Assembly (NCBI GenBank): GCA_003427395.1
Contig: BFEA01000312.1
Span: 991,606-1,055,605 of the forward strand
Reading direction: 5' to 3'
DNA: 64,000 bases
From: Chara braunii
Taxonomy: Eukaryota > Streptophyta > Charophyceae > Charales > Characeae
The translations under genes were made by a program, and so were the position numbers. Position 1 is the stretch's first letter. The number at the start of each line of letters is the position of its first letter. This document shows positions 1 through 11,864 of this stretch, in pieces. Below the pieces are notes generated by a model, which saw only the letters and a program-made list of their open reading frames with translations, did not search any database and was not told where the DNA came from.

Positions 1-74
1 TGCGGGCAGTTAGGCACAAGCAAACGTCACAGGCCCTGGGCCTGATTCGTGAGGACTGGGGCTCAGCCTCTCGG

Positions 75-133
75 GGCCTACCAGAAGCTTCTGGGCCGAG
101 GCCCACCGGAAGCTTCTGGGCCGAGGCCCAGCA
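75..133. repeat. 25-bp tandem repeat, about 2.3 copies
   Basis: Two adjacent copies share the core AAGCTTCTGGGCCGAGGCCC. The core holds small inverted repeats (GGGCC/GGCCC). The rest of 1-260 shows nothing I can assign. Confidence 0.6.
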
Positions 134-261
134 CAGCCTGACCGCACGCAGCTGGCAGGGCACTTCCATGTAGGAAAGGGCCTGCCCCCGCATTCTAAAT
201 TCGGGCACTGGCTGCATGCTGCACAAGCGCTGCTGCGTTAACGCTGGCCACGCTCGCACAC

Positions 262-690
262 TCACGGGTGGGCAGGGAGAGCAGGCAGCCATAACCGAGC
301 TGGGCTGCACTTAGCTGGATGGGGCACATGGTGGTCCTTGGGTGCACGTGGCATCTGTGCGTGGGGGATCGAGGTTGTGAGTGATACGAGAGACATACCT
401 GGTGCTTGAGGCGAACGGCATTGGCCTAGATCTGCTAGTAGGTTCCTTCTTGATGATGATGAGACTATTCCAACATTGTCACTTATGAGCTTTCGCTGTG
501 CTCTTATTTGGTGGAACTCGTGTTGCAATTCTGCTTTTGGTTCGAGGTCACGACTATCTGGATTCATGTGTATGATGCTGCTTGGTTTCTGAAGTTCGCT
601 ATCCCTCATTTTCGTTGCACCATCCCTCTTGGTTCCAAAAATAAATTTGTTTATGAGACATTTACTATTGTCGATGCACATTATATACAA
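262..690 (-). repeat. Fragment of the dispersed R-unit repeat, minus strand
   Basis: The minus-strand translation contains DSELQKPSSIIH and DSRDLEP, followed by a segment ending SIPHAQMPRAPKDHH. The same peptide-level pattern recurs on the plus strand inside composite repeats A, B, B' and A' (for example near 32,017, 37,053, 53,319 and 57,423). This copy lacks the middle part of the unit, so it is a deleted or spliced-looking version. The open frame probably reflects the repeat rather than a host gene. No protein family was recognised. Confidence 0.6.
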
Positions 691-1857
691 TGTCTCAACA
701 TAATTTTCCGCACATACATCCTATCTTTCTGAGCAAAAATTAGCATTGAATTCTCAATATGACGACGCCATCACACTCCAGAATGGAAGCAGCCAGGTTC
801 TCGATCGCTGTTGTAAGCCGTGTTCCACACTGTACTCAGTTCGGCGCTTATGGTCAGTATGAAGACGTCGAGTATCAGATCCTCCGGAAAAGGCGTCTCC
901 TCCTCTTCCGTCCTTTGTCGTGCGCATCCGTTGTGAGCCATGTTCCCCACTGTACTCAGTTCTGCCACGTTTGGTTCAGAAAGCGAAACTGCGAACTACA
1001 AGAAATGTGGCACGGATAAAATGTGCTTGAACTGATCAGTGAGTTCAGGGGTCCAAACTCAAACTGAAGCGCAGATAGACAGCACGACGAACATGATCGC
1101 TTTCATTCACGTACGCTCACATTCAGACTATAGACGAGGTACATTCGACCCCGAGACAGACGCACAACACGGCAGGACAAGTCACCTACCCTTTGCTGAA
1201 TGGGCCACCATATAACCCAATCGTACGTTCTTGCTCAGAGGTCTCATAAATACGCTACACTGCGCTATGATATGCTGCTATTAAGGAGAATCCCTTCTTA
1301 GGCCGATCGTGTGCTTGAGGAGGAGTCCCAGGACATGTCACGCAGCTTCGACGGAGGCACTGCACATCGCATCAGTTATATAATTGAACCCCGCTTCTCC
1401 GCCGTTTCTTCTCCCCTTTTCGTACCTCCCTCATGCACTCTCCACCACTGCCTCATTATAACACTTACTTTTTGCTTGAATTGTCCCCATTCGTCTTTGT
1501 CATATCCTCGCTCATCCTTCTCTCCACAGTTTCCAGCTGCTCTTGCCACAAAGCTACCATTCGCTTTCATCCCTGCCCATGAGATACCAGTCCTTTTCCA
1601 TCGATAATTCCTCCAATCGTTTCACGCACTCCGCGCACTCGCGTACCTCTGTCCGTTATTCCAGCCTTCCTCCCCACTCCTAGTATTCCCTTCTTTCGTC
1701 GCTTGGCCGTGATGCTGACACTGCTTCCAATAGCCCACCATCGTACGCACCTACTCTTTTCTCGCCGCCTCCCCGTTATAAATAACCACCACTTACACAT
1801 AACCACTTGCTCCCGGCCCTCTTTGCAACTCGTCTGCCTCGCTTAAACTCTTTCAAT
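691..1857. other. Unassigned; contains a short direct repeat
   Basis: I see no gene. A motif of about 30 bp ending CACTGTACTCAGTT occurs twice about 120 bp apart (near 809-842 and 929-962). The rest is unremarkable sequence with short, unsupported open frames. Confidence 0.4.
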
Positions 1858-2170
1858 TACACTGTTCGTCGCGCTCCGAGCATTATCCACAGGTCCTCCC
1901 TCCTTTCCTCACCTGCACGCCGCTCAGTTTCGTCGCCAAACCCTCGCATAACCCGCCAATCCGCAGCTTCTACCCACTCCTTGCTGCTCCTCCCGCATCT
2001 GCACTCTTCCAGTTACACTGTTCGTCGCGCTCGGAGCATTATCCACAGGTCTTCCTTCCTTTCCTCACCTGCACGCCGCTCAGTTTCGTCGCCCAACCCC
2101 CTCATAACACGCCAATCCCCAGCTTTTACCCATGCCTTGCTGCTCCTCCCGCATCCCCACTCTCTTTCCT
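1858..2170 (+). repeat. Tandem duplication, 156-bp period, frame-preserving
   Basis: Two copies start with TACACTGTTCGTCGCGCTC at 1,858 and 2,014. The period of 156 bp is 52 codons, so the plus-strand frame at 1,807-2,172 stays open through both and yields a duplicated peptide. The composition (Ser, Arg, Leu, Pro) is that of pyrimidine-rich DNA and matches no family I know, so I treat it as a repeat. Confidence 0.65.
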
Positions 2171-2172
2171 GA

Positions 2173-4008
2173 ATGAATGTCGCTCAATTCCTGCCCCAGC
2201 GAAAATAGAGATTGCCCAGTACCTCCCCCGGCGAAAATGGATTGGAGAATGGCCATACCGCAGGGGTACAATCAATTCGCAATCATAAAATGACCACGAA
2301 CGATATGATAGATATGATCTCCTCTGGTGAATCTCCTCTTGTCCTTACCTCTAACGCGCGTGCTATCTGTTCGTGAATGCTTTCAGGACATGGTCTGAAC
2401 CAGCCGTCGTGGCGAGTGTTGTGTTGAGGCTTCTGTTCTTGGTTTATCCTGTGATCATCCGCCAATCACTCGTATCGCTCCGGCTCTATCTGCCGCTAAG
2501 ACTGTTCAAACCCCTAACCCTTCTTCCCGTACTATCATGCCGATTCCCTGTCCTTGACTATTTTTTCGTTTCATTCTTCTTAGCGAGGTGAAAGTGGGCT
2601 TCTGATAAGCAGACACGTGTGCGGGCACTTGCCGCTAAAACACAAACACCGTGAACATTCTATCGCAAATATTATAGACATTTACATCACTTAACTGCTG
2701 ACGATAGTCCACTTGCTCTTTGCGTCACGTACCCAAGTGTGCGGGCTGTTGAAGAGAGGAAAAAAGTGTCCGTGAGTTGATCCAGGACACACGGAAAAAG
2801 CGGTGATGGCATGTATGGCAACAACGAAGGAAAAGAACCTTGCGGGAAAGAGGACTGACAGAAGTGGGAGGAAGGACACGAGGACAATGACCGAAATCCG
2901 ACTGATCAGAGGCGCCGGCGAAGAAGTTCATGAATGAGTCATGGAGACAAGCCAGAGGACGATATGCCACGCTAGCGCCGATACCAGGAGACAGGAGGCT
3001 GCTATGAGGACGGGCAATTGAATTCGGGATGAACAAGAGGGGGGAAATACGGAATCTGATGGTGAAAATCATGATTAAGAAAGGCCCATAACAGGACGAG
3101 ATTCGGAAGTGCAAGAGCACCAAAAACAGCAAGCGTAGCAACGCACCGATCCGACTGGCTCCGACGAGGCGGATCATAAATGCAGAAAGGAAACACCGGA
3201 GGACAATTCGAGGAGAACGCCGGACTGGCACCGAGAAGGAAGACCAAAGGCAGGAGGACGAGAAAACGATGGCACGTCAGATGGCGCCCGCTTTGTTAGG
3301 AAGGAGCTCAGATCCGTCTCCCATACGGATAAACAGAGGAAAGAAACGAACGCGTGCCCACATGGGGTAGCGAACGAGCGAGAGAGGGCAGCGGGGCGGG
3401 TGGCGGATCTTCACTTTCAGGCTACCATGCTTCTGTGACGCAACCACACAGATTAAAAGCGAGAAAGTAGAAAAACTTACCGAACAGACCTCAGCGAAGG
3501 AGCTTCGGCAAGGACCATGCGAGAGTAGATCCCAGGACACTTCGCGACAAACCTCAGTTTTCATGATTTGCGTCCAACGCATAAGCGCTACAGGCCAGGC
3601 ATACAAAGATTTGGCTGAGCAACAGCCAAAATAGACACGTTTCCACCCCTGACTGGGTTTGGTGGAGAGGAGGGAGGAAGCAGTCACACCACGTCAGGGA
3701 TAGGTGTAACAAGAAGGGTAAACATATTACGTCAGACGGAGCCTGAAGTTAACACGCGGACCAGGAAAGGAAAGGAAACCGTGATGACAAACTGAACTTT
3801 GTAGGATGCAAAGAAAGAAATCAAACCGGGACCAATTGGCCCGCAAACAGCCCCAGGTAGGCAATCACTAAAGTTCGGCAGTTCACTAGTTTGCCCAGTC
3901 AATCTTTCATCCTGCCCTCGAGGTGACATTTCAGCCAGTTAGCAACTCCGACAGAAACGATCCACAAAGTAGCGCAATACGTGATAGGGGTAGCGTCAGT
4001 GCACTCAC
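2173..4008 (-). other. Probable start of the long first intron of the J-domain gene
   Basis: This stretch lies directly 3' of the donor site of the J-domain exon on the minus strand. I searched by eye for the expected next exon (YHPDKN followed by a helix) and did not find it. The intron therefore seems to run through or beyond this region. The short open frames here have no recognisable content. Confidence 0.35.
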
Positions 4009-4130
4009 TTCAGCGCCAACTTTCGATAGGCGCTCTTGATTTGGTCATCCTTCACGTCCTTGGGTACTCCCAACACTTCGTATGGATCTCGACGTGGCGT
4101 GGCGCCTTGAGCCTCCGATGCCTTCGCCAT
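4009..4130 (-). CDS. First coding exon of a J-domain co-chaperone (ARG1/DNAJ15/16 type), partial
   Basis: J-domain proteins recruit Hsp70 and stimulate its ATPase; plant ARG1-type members act in gravity signalling and membrane trafficking. The exon encodes about 41 residues starting MAKASEAQGATPRRDPYEVL and ending in KSAYRKLALK. These are helices I and II of a J domain, and RRDPYEVL plus KSAYRKLALK is the pattern of the plant ARG1/ARL family. The start ATG (4,130-4,128) lies just after a GA microsatellite in the putative 5' UTR. The exon ends in phase 2 (AA) at a consensus donor GTGAGT (4,008-4,003). The HPD motif that makes J domains functional should open the next exon, which is not visible in the window. 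Family membership is confident; the ARG1-type subclass is inferred from the N-terminus only. Confidence 0.8.
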
Positions 4131-4131
4131 C

Positions 4132-4210
4132 TCTCTCTCTCTCTCTCNNNNNNNNNNNNNNNNNNNNNNNNNNNNNNNNNNNNNNNNNNNNNNGCTCGCT
4201 CGCTCGCTCG
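4132..4210. repeat. CT microsatellite, assembly gap and GCTC repeat in the J-domain gene 5' UTR
   Basis: A CT run (GA on the coding strand) is followed by an N gap at 4,148-4,193 and then a GCTC tetranucleotide run. On the minus strand this sits immediately upstream of the ATG. Poly-GA 5' UTR tracts are common in plants and bind GAGA-type factors. The gap probably marks a collapsed microsatellite. Confidence 0.7.
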
Positions 4211-5040
4211 TGTCTGCCTCTGCGAGCGCGCGCTTGCGCCTCTCCTTGCCCTTGCTGCCTCCCCCGCTCTCTCCACGGCTGTTGCCTCTCCCTCCCAACG
4301 AGTGCTCCTGAATGGACAGTGCTCGACCAAACGTGCAAGATCCGGGCGCCTTGCCACAAGCCGGCAGAAATTGTCATGGCCTTGCAAAGCACTCCTCTCC
4401 TCTCCTCCCTTTCCACATTGCTAGAATAACGACTTGCACCATGTCCGAGTCCTAAACCGGGAAAAGAGGGGAGATCGGGCCGACCTCAGCTCTGTGATAC
4501 TGGCTCAGTTCGTCCTCGCCAACCAGATTCCATCATGGAAAAATTGAGAGGAAGCTGGAGGTGGTTTTGCGTCGTCAGTGACCATCCGTCGAGTCCTCAG
4601 CGGCAAAAGAAAGAGAATACTTCACTCGCAATCATCAATGTAAACGGCCGACGTTGGCCGGGAGCTTCGCAACGTGTCCACAGAGATGTGCAGGATTCGA
4701 GAAACAGGCTGACAGCCATGTCATTCCGCAGCATCTTTAGAGAGTGAGCCACAGACTGGCATCAAGACTACCATAAGCGCTCCTACTGACGCGCGAATAA
4801 ACACTTCCTCTGCACTCGAGGAGCCCCACTAACATCGGAGGCTGGTGCGACCACTTACCACAGATGTCGAGATGGAGACCATCGACTCACTCAAACGAAA
4901 TACAGACTCGTCTGCCCGCACGCACTGGACCGGCGTCTCTCGCTGCCTTCCCCGCTGTCTCGACTGGGAGTGAGGACCTCGAAGGCCCTGCAGCGATGGC
5001 GATTGCTGCGCTGCTTAGATCTTTGCTGTCGACCTCACGG

Positions 5041-5276
5041 AACGAGTCTCCCCGAGGTAGCACCGAGGTAGCACCGCTCACACGTTCTCACCACCACCCG
5101 TCACAGGCACTGCGCGCACCGGAAATGCGAAACACCAGGAACCCGATTCGCCTGGTCACACCAGCCAACGAGTCTCCCCTGGCACCTTTCACACGCCCTC
5201 ACGACCACCCGTCACCGGCACTGCACGCACCGAAAGTGCGAAACACCAGGAACCCGATTCGCGTGGTCACACCAGC
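5041..5276. repeat. Tandem duplication of about 110-126 bp
   Basis: Two copies start AACGAGTCTCCCC (5,041 and 5,167). Both contain GTGCGAAACACCAGGAACCC-like cores and end GTGGTCACACCAGC-like. The open frame spanning them (4,864-5,430) shows the same duplication at peptide level and matches no known family. This is the upstream flank of the J-domain gene. From 5,277 to 5,878 I see only unassigned sequence with A- and T-rich runs. Confidence 0.6.
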
Positions 5277-5880
5277 AAGCTCGAAGCAATCTGGCGAATC
5301 GAGTTGGCGCCACCTAGGCCAGAGCCCTGAATTGGCTGCACTCTTTTTCTTTTCCTTCCCCTCGCCCTGCTATCAAGTCCGAGGCTTGGACCTTGCCGAG
5401 CCTAGAGCTTCCAGGTGTGGTGTGAGATAGCTGGTAAACAGTTCTAGTAGTCAGGGCATGTTCTTCTTTTTTTTGTTGTTTCGCGTTGATGAACATTAGT
5501 GGTCTGCTCTGTGGGCTTGACCGGTGATGTCTTGCCCTCCGAGGGGACCACCTACCTTTTGTGAGGGACACCAGGGCACGGTTCCCGGTTTTATTTAAAC
5601 CGGTAGTACCTCCGAGCCTGTTTTTGCTGAGCCTGAATTTCACTGCGCTTCGAGTTTTGCCGAGCCTCGGTCCCGCTCCATTTTCCTCCTGGTACTCTCA
5701 CAGAAAGAACAAAAAAAACAAAAACAAAGAATAAATGTGGCGGACCCACCGGGTGTGGTGCTCCGCCTGGGATAGAGATGGAGATGGAGGATGAGGGTGG
5801 AGCAAGATGACATAGTGCAGCTCCCACGCAAGACTTCCACGTACTCCAAACTGTGTGAATGTAGAATGATCCCAAGTACA

Positions 5881-6710
5881 GACTCAGAGAGCGGACTGAC
5901 TGGACTGGGTTGGACTAGCTGGTACCGACAGAGGTACCGACCTGGACTGGACTACCCCAAATACAACACAGGTCTGTGGGAATAGGCCAAGGGGTTGGTC
6001 TCACAGGCCAACCAGAGGTCCGCTACACGATTCTCAGCCTGTGATAGATCGCCTAGATACAAGCACGCTTCCACCAAGAAGCGGAACTCTACCAAAGAAA
6101 AAGAAAACCCGAGTAGTCTAGGATGCGGAGCAAGCTCCATGCTGAGTCCATGCAATGCAACCTAGGCTATAAAATGTCGCAAAAGCAGCAATGTCCCAGC
6201 TAACAGTCTGTGTCGGACCTGTAGGGATGGCGGCCCGACAGGATGGAGACGAAGGGGTAGAGGAAGGAGGAAGTGGAGATGGAGCTAGAAGGGACAGGGC
6301 AACTCCGACGCAGACTCAACACCGTACTCCAACAAGTGCAAAAATGATGAATGACGAAAAACAAACAAAAGATGGGGTATACCCCCAGCGGACTGACTGA
6401 CTGGACTGGACTGGCCTGGTACCGACAATGGTACCGGGCAGGACTGGAACAGCACACGGCCTGTGGGGTCAGGCCACGACCTAATCCCACAGGCCGGATT
6501 GGCAAATAGCCAAATAGGCCCTGGCTGTAGGCCAAGGCAGATGGAGGCCCGTTGCACGATCCTCAGACCTGTAATGGATCGCAAGAGCCATAAACACGCT
6601 ATGCGCAAAAGCAGCGGAACTCTGCAATAAAAAGAAAGTTGAGAAATCTAGGATGCGGAGTCCATGCGATGCAACCTAAGCTACATAATGTCAAATGAAA
6701 CGCAAATGTC
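5881..6710. repeat. Diverged tandem duplication, about 500-530 bp period
   Basis: Copy 1 (about 5,881-6,200) and copy 2 (about 6,384-6,740) share in order GGACTGACTGGACTGG, paired GGTACCGAC motifs, CACAGGCC motifs, a GATCG stretch, GCAGCGGAACTCT-like and CTAGGATGCGGAG. The copies are clearly diverged. They flank the left side of the Ty3 element and might be remnants of its LTR or an unrelated satellite. Confidence 0.5.
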
Positions 6711-6740
6711 TAGTATACACATCCTAGCTAACAACAGAAA

Positions 6741-7458
6741 ATGAAATGTAGATATATACAATCCTAAAGTCCTAGAGGCAATTGCGTCAGTGCTGAAAGG
6801 AAAAAGAGCAATATGTCACAAAATAATGTCATGTCGATGAACCACTAAGAGTGAGATGGTCTCAGAGGGGGTGAATGCAGCCTAAGAATCGAAACTCCTA
6901 AGGGCAATCACACATGAAGGTGGGATAGGTCATCAGGCTCAAGGTGGGAGAGTGGTAGCGAAACAAAACCAAGGACTCTAACAGATAGACCATCAGGGCG
7001 GATAATGGTCGACAAAAGGATGACACCATGCAGGGTCGACCATGAAAAGGGGGAGTCTGGAATAGGGTGGAGATATGCCTAACTGAAGGCATGCAAGGGT
7101 CGGCACTAGGGTTATGAGGGCAGTGGGTAAGGGAAACATGCACACAACTCACCGACTGTGGGAGGAGGGAGCGAGATCTGGAAGCAAGGAAGTCAAGATA
7201 ACGCTACGGTCTCAATGCCTATGCGATACCAAGGGAGAGCCCAACTCAAAGAGACCTAGCTAAGTGAGAACCATCATGCGACAGATGCAAGGGAATGTAC
7301 AGGGTAGGGTGGTGGCGTGAAGTAGTCACGTCCAAAGTAGCTGAAGTCGATAAGGTGGCTGAAGTCGAGAAGGTAGCTGAAGTCATCGAAGTGGTCGATG
7401 ACGTCGATGGAGTAGCACTCGAGTCGATGTCGAAGCAGAGCCGCAAAACGCTGACATC
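6741..7458. other. Unassigned sequence left of the Ty3 element; possible remnant of its 3' end
   Basis: On the minus strand this lies downstream of the chromodomain. A short purine/pyrimidine repeat (GTAGCTGAAGTCGA-like, near 7,335-7,400) occurs. I could not identify a 3' LTR matching sequence on the other side of the element. Confidence 0.3.
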
Positions 7459-8172
7459 CTAAAGAAGTTGATGATGGAGTGCATGATGGTGTGAGTCAGT
7501 AAGGAAATGGTAGGTGATCAGAGTGTCAATCGTCAAGACGTCGAGGGTGTCGACAAGTGCGCTGTGGACGCGCGAAGGCGTTCGTCTGCTGCTGAAGGAC
7601 GGTCTCAGAGGGAGCGGGCTCGTCCTCAGCGATCTCCTCAGCCCCGGAGGAGAAGGAAGAGGGTCAATCGACTGAGTAAGAGCAGATGTCTCAGCACGAC
7701 GAGCACGATCATATGCACACACCAACATCTGGGCGTGCTCCAAGTGCTCGAGGGGCTCCCAAGTAGCCTCCTCATCAAGATAACCCTTCCAACGCACAAG
7801 GTACTCGATGCGTGGAGGGATATCGTTGGTAACTCGACGAGATACGATGTCGAAAATGGCGAACTCCTCGTGATCCTCAACCATGATAGGTGGAGGACGC
7901 TCATAAGAATGTATGGCGAAGCGCTCGGACGGTCTGCGATAAGGACGCAGCAAGGATACGTGGTAAACATCGTGTACGCGAGCCTGTCGAAGGTAATCAG
8001 GTAGCTTCACACGGAAGTTGACCGGGCTAGCGGCAGTATCAGAATCCACGGCCTGAAGGATGCGACATGGACCGAAGAAACGACGCCTAAACTTGCGAAG
8101 CGTATCTGCTTCGAGTTGTAAGTGGTGTGCGTCGACGAGCACATCGTCATCGACTTTGAATGAGTAATCCAT
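7459..8172 (-). pseudogene. Integrase C-terminal domain plus chromodomain
   Basis: An open frame of about 237 residues. The N-terminal half has the GPY-type integrase tail (RRFFGPCRIL, VHDVYHVSLLRPY). Near residues 120-150 comes a chromodomain with YLVRWKGYLDEEATWEP, including the aromatic and acidic residues typical of the family. Chromodomains on integrases steer insertion toward histone-marked heterochromatin. A Ser/Arg/Pro-rich tail follows. This is the best-preserved stretch of the element; a stop separates it from the integrase core on its 5' side. Confidence 0.9.
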
Positions 8173-8564
8173 TCGTGATCAGTTTGCTCGTGCGACCATG
8201 TGAGTCTGGGAATCAGCTAGACTCTCGTGTGCGCACTTCATAATCGTCGTCATGTGGGCGATCTAGTCATCCAGCGTAGGACAACGAGTGTCTGGGCGCA
8301 ACCGTGATGGTCGTAGGAAGTCTGTGGGTACTCGAGGGTGGTACCCGAGGTCACAATAGAAGGCAACATCCCCGTGGTTGGCGAAACAACATGGTTGTGC
8401 GCAATCTCCGCGTGGGCTAAGTGTAAGTCCCACTGCTGGTCATCCCTAACAAACTTTCAGAGGATATTAGCGAGAGTTTTATTGGTGACCTAAGTCTAAC
8501 CATCCGTTTGAGGGTGGTAAAACGATGAGGAGCGGAGTTGGGATCCGTACATCTCATGTAGGCG

Positions 8565-9250
8565 TCACCAGACTATGCTGGTAAAGCGCGGGTCACGGTC
8601 GGAGATGATGCTCTGAGGTAAGTCGTGATCTCTCATGACTCGGTCGAAGACGATGTCGACGACCTTACGGGTGCTAATTCGATAGCGGCATGGGACAAAA
8701 CATGCACGCTTCTTGAAGCGATCGACGACGATCAAGATAGCATCATGACCGCGCTCAGTGGGTGGGCGGAGGGGACCAATGAAATCCATCGAGATGGACT
8801 GCCAACGACCCTCGGGTATGGGTACGGGCTGAAGTAACCCATACGGGAGGTGGTTCGCACTGTTCACCTCCTGACAGGTAGGACACTCATGGATGTAGGC
8901 TTTGACGAAGTCCTTGGACTTCGGCCAAACGTATAGCGGCAAACACGAGCCAACGTCTTGTGTAAGCCCATATGACCAGCAACTGCCTGGTCATGGAACT
9001 CTGCTACAGCCTGGACGCGGACCTATCCGGTGGAGGGAACGCAGATACGTGGTTCTAGCTGACCAGATCTGCCATGCCAGTACACGAGACGGTTCTCACA
9101 AAGGGAGTATGAGGGAACGGTCTTGCCACTCCGCAGTGTCTCGTGGATGACGCGGTAATCCGGGCAGTGACGGTACTTGGTGCGATATGCATCGATCACT
9201 GACTGATCAACAGTGGTGATGGAGATGGCAACAAGATGGATGGGTTCCTG
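8565..9250 (-). pseudogene. Integrase zinc-binding and catalytic core, broken
   Basis: The HHCC zinc finger is seen as FHDQAVAGHMGLHKT (near 8,990-8,945) and CPTCQ. The catalytic core follows with MDFIGPLRPP (first Asp) and SDRDPRFTS (second Asp). Beyond 8,565 the expected third acidic region is only partly visible (YHPQTDG-like) and is interrupted by stops. The finger and core lie in different frames, so at least one frameshift is present. Confidence 0.85.
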
Positions 9251-9828
9251 ATTGTGATCAGGACGGCGGGACAAGGCATCGGCGATGCGGTTCGTTTCAC
9301 CCTTGATGGGCTGAGTGGTGAAACTGAACTCGGATAAGTCACGCCACCAACGTGCCTGTCGAGGGGAAAGCTTGGGCTTCGTGAGGAAAGTCTGGATAAC
9401 TAAGTTGTCCGTGCGCACCGTGAAGGGCGCCCCGTGCAGGTAATGACGCCAATGCCAGGTAACATAAACTACTTCGAGAACCTCACGTTCATCGACAGTG
9501 TAGTTTATCTCGGCAGGCAGTAGCTGACGGGAGTAGAAGACGATCGGGCAATCCCCAGCACGAGCCTCAACAGTCCCATCCTCCGTGATGGTCAGGGAGT
9601 AAGTAATGGGAGGACTGTTAGTGGAGGGAAGTGGTGGGAGGATAGCGTCTGTCGAGAAGCAGTGTCAGTAGGAGTGGGGGGGGAAGGAGGAACATGGGGA
9701 TAAGGTAAATCAGGAGGAGAGGGAAACACCAGACAAAGTATTGCTCGTACTGCAAAATCTGACGCATCAGTGGTGACGATGAAGGGGCGATCAAAATCTG
9801 GGAGGCGAAGAACCGACGCACAAGTCAC
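9250..9828 (-). pseudogene. RNase H domain, broken
   Basis: The start is VLRLPDFDRPFIVTTDAS, where the Asp of TDAS is a catalytic residue. Later come VRTDNLVIQTFL-like and NRIADALSRRPD, the usual C-terminal RNase H signatures of Ty3 elements. The middle lies in other frames with several stops. A G/C-rich low-complexity stretch (about 9,600-9,720) has disrupted the frame. Confidence 0.85.
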
Positions 9829-9870
9829 CGCCTTCTTTAGGGCGCAGGAGACGTCCTCGTAGATGGGTGT

Positions 9871-10986
9871 CTAAAACCACGGCGGGTTCTTCCGGTGGAG
9901 GGTGGAGGTAAGGACGTAGGAATACCTAGCGTATCCCTGGATAAAATTACTATAGTAGTTGGTGAGGCCTAGGAAACTGTGAAGCTGCTTGACAGATGTG
10001 GGGACGGGCCACTTTGCGATAGCAGTGATCTTCGTGTCGTCCATGTGGAGATCCTGGTTAGACACAAAATGTCCTAGGAAGACCACTTTGCGTTGGGCGA
10101 ATCGGCACTTACTAAGCTTGGCATAGAAGTCATGCTTGCGTAAGCGCTGTAGGACATCGCGGCGGTGTCTGATATGGTCTTTTAAGGTACGACTGTAGAC
10201 CAAGATGTCATCCAGGTATACGAGAACGTATTCTTCAAGGATGTCCCTGAAGATGTCGTTCATCGCTGTCTGGAAGGTGGCGGGTGCATTGGTGAGGCCG
10301 AATGGTATCACCGTGAACTCGTAGTGGCCGAAGCGTGCTTGGAAGACGGTCTTCGGCTGATCCTCTGCAGCAAGGCGGATCTGGTGATAACCTCTACGAA
10401 GATCGATCTTCGTGAAGAAGCGGTTGCCTGCCAGACGGTTAAACAGATCATCCGTGCAGGGCATGGGATAGTTGTTCTTAACCGTGGTAGTCGATGCAGA
10501 GGTGGAGAGTTTCGTCCGCTTTGTGACCAAAGAGGACAAGTGCACCCCAAGGGGAGTTATTGGGTTTAATGAAACCCAGTCGAATGAGTTCCTCAAGCTG
10601 ACGCTTGAGTTCCGTCAGCTCTGGAATTGAGAGTCGGTACGGTGCCTAATGGTAACACGATAGTCAGGCACGAGCTTGATAGAATGCTCAACACCGTACA
10701 TCGGAGGGATCCCGCTGTATCAAAAATACGGAGGGAAGATGTTGCGGTACTCTCGAATCAGGTCGCGAACGGCGGGCTCTAAGTCTGCCATGAAACGTGC
10801 GAGTTCCTCAATGTCCGCGTCGGCACGAGACGTATGTGTAGACTCGTCAGTATCCGCAGGCTGACGGGTGGACGTAGGGATGGGAGCCGCAAAGATGGAG
10901 AAAGGGTCAGGGGGATCGGACTCCAGAGAGATGAGCTTAACCTTGGGACAGAGTGAATCATAGTGAAGAAGATCCATGACGTTCAC
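9871..10986 (-). pseudogene. Reverse transcriptase domain, frameshifted
   Basis: The catalytic core is intact by eye: TKIDLRRGYHQIR (first Asp), IPFGLTNAPATFQ, and YLDD at 10,218-10,207 within LVYLDDILVYS. The thumb and connection follow with FLGHFVSN and FLGLTNYY. Upstream, the N-terminal segment (DLIREYRNIFPP, near 10,745) is in another frame and the joining region carries stops, so the reading frame is broken 5' of the palm. Confidence 0.95.
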
Positions 10987-11148
10987 TTAGTAGAACGTGA
11001 CGTCCTTCTGTCGTATGAAGTGAGCAAACTGACGAGGGGAAGTGAAGGCGATGTTGGGGTGGGACCCTGAGGGACGAGGGCCCTGGGGAGGTAGGTCGGG
11101 AGGGGTGTCGCTCGTTGTTCCAATGAAGGGGACACAATGGGTCTGACC

Positions 11149-11625
11149 TCACTTCGTTTTGAAAACGAGTGTCTCGGTCGCAGAATTAGCCTCTGTGCCA
11201 CGGAACCGGCGGCACCTGGGAGTGCCAAGGATAAAGTCGTCCCCAGTCTCGAGCACATCGAAGTATGCGAAGGAATGGTAGCGCCGAGGCGCCTGTGTAC
11301 TATCCGATGGCTGGAGGGTGAGGGAGAAGTGGAGGTCTGGGACCGTCTGATCGAAGAAGCGTTGTGTCTTGTTATCTCTGAGGGTAACGGAGATAGGAGA
11401 GCGAGACCCAGAGGTAGCTAGACAAGCTTCCTCAACCACTCGAGGATGAACAAAATCTCTCTGCGAGCTAGAGTCCAATAAAGCGCAGTACACCCTCGTA
11501 GATGTCCCTAGGCGAATAGGGATAACAGAAAGGGTGCGATCAGGGTTAGAAAGCAGAGTGAGAAGACGACGCAGGACGTTGACGTCTCTCGTGAGTCGCT
11601 CCTGACGAGACTGAAGAATGCTCAA
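11149..11625 (-). pseudogene. Retroviral-type aspartic protease region
   Basis: About 158 residues lying between gag and RT. The fold signature is IPIRLGTSTRVYCALLDSSS: a beta strand, then ALLDS where Ty3 proteases have ALIDSGA. The catalytic Asp is present, but the third active-site residue (normally Gly) reads as Ser, which would impair activity. An ILG-type flap or strand (FILGTPRCRRF) follows near the C-terminus as in the family. The frame is closed before RT. Confidence 0.75.
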
Positions 11626-11864
11626 GTCCAGGAGAGATGAAACAACGTCATCACAAGTCGCAAGTTGAGCGCTACAACGGGTTGTGCGAATGGCGCGACG
11701 TGTCGGAAGTCTTAGAGGGAAAACACTAGATGCGGTGGTGTACTATGAGCCAGACGGTGCCTCGACAGACAACGGGGCAGAGGGAACTGTGTCTGTCGTG
11801 TCCTGAGGATCCTCTGGTGGGGTAGCCAAAGGAGCAAACCGCGACTCGGTGGTCGGGAAGTCGG

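Noticed and set aside
5300-5315. TTGGCGCCACC as a third tRNA-Asp PBS
   Set aside because: Only the palindromic TGGCGCCA core matches. The next ten bases do not fit tRNA-Asp, and no LTR edge or retroelement gene adjoins.
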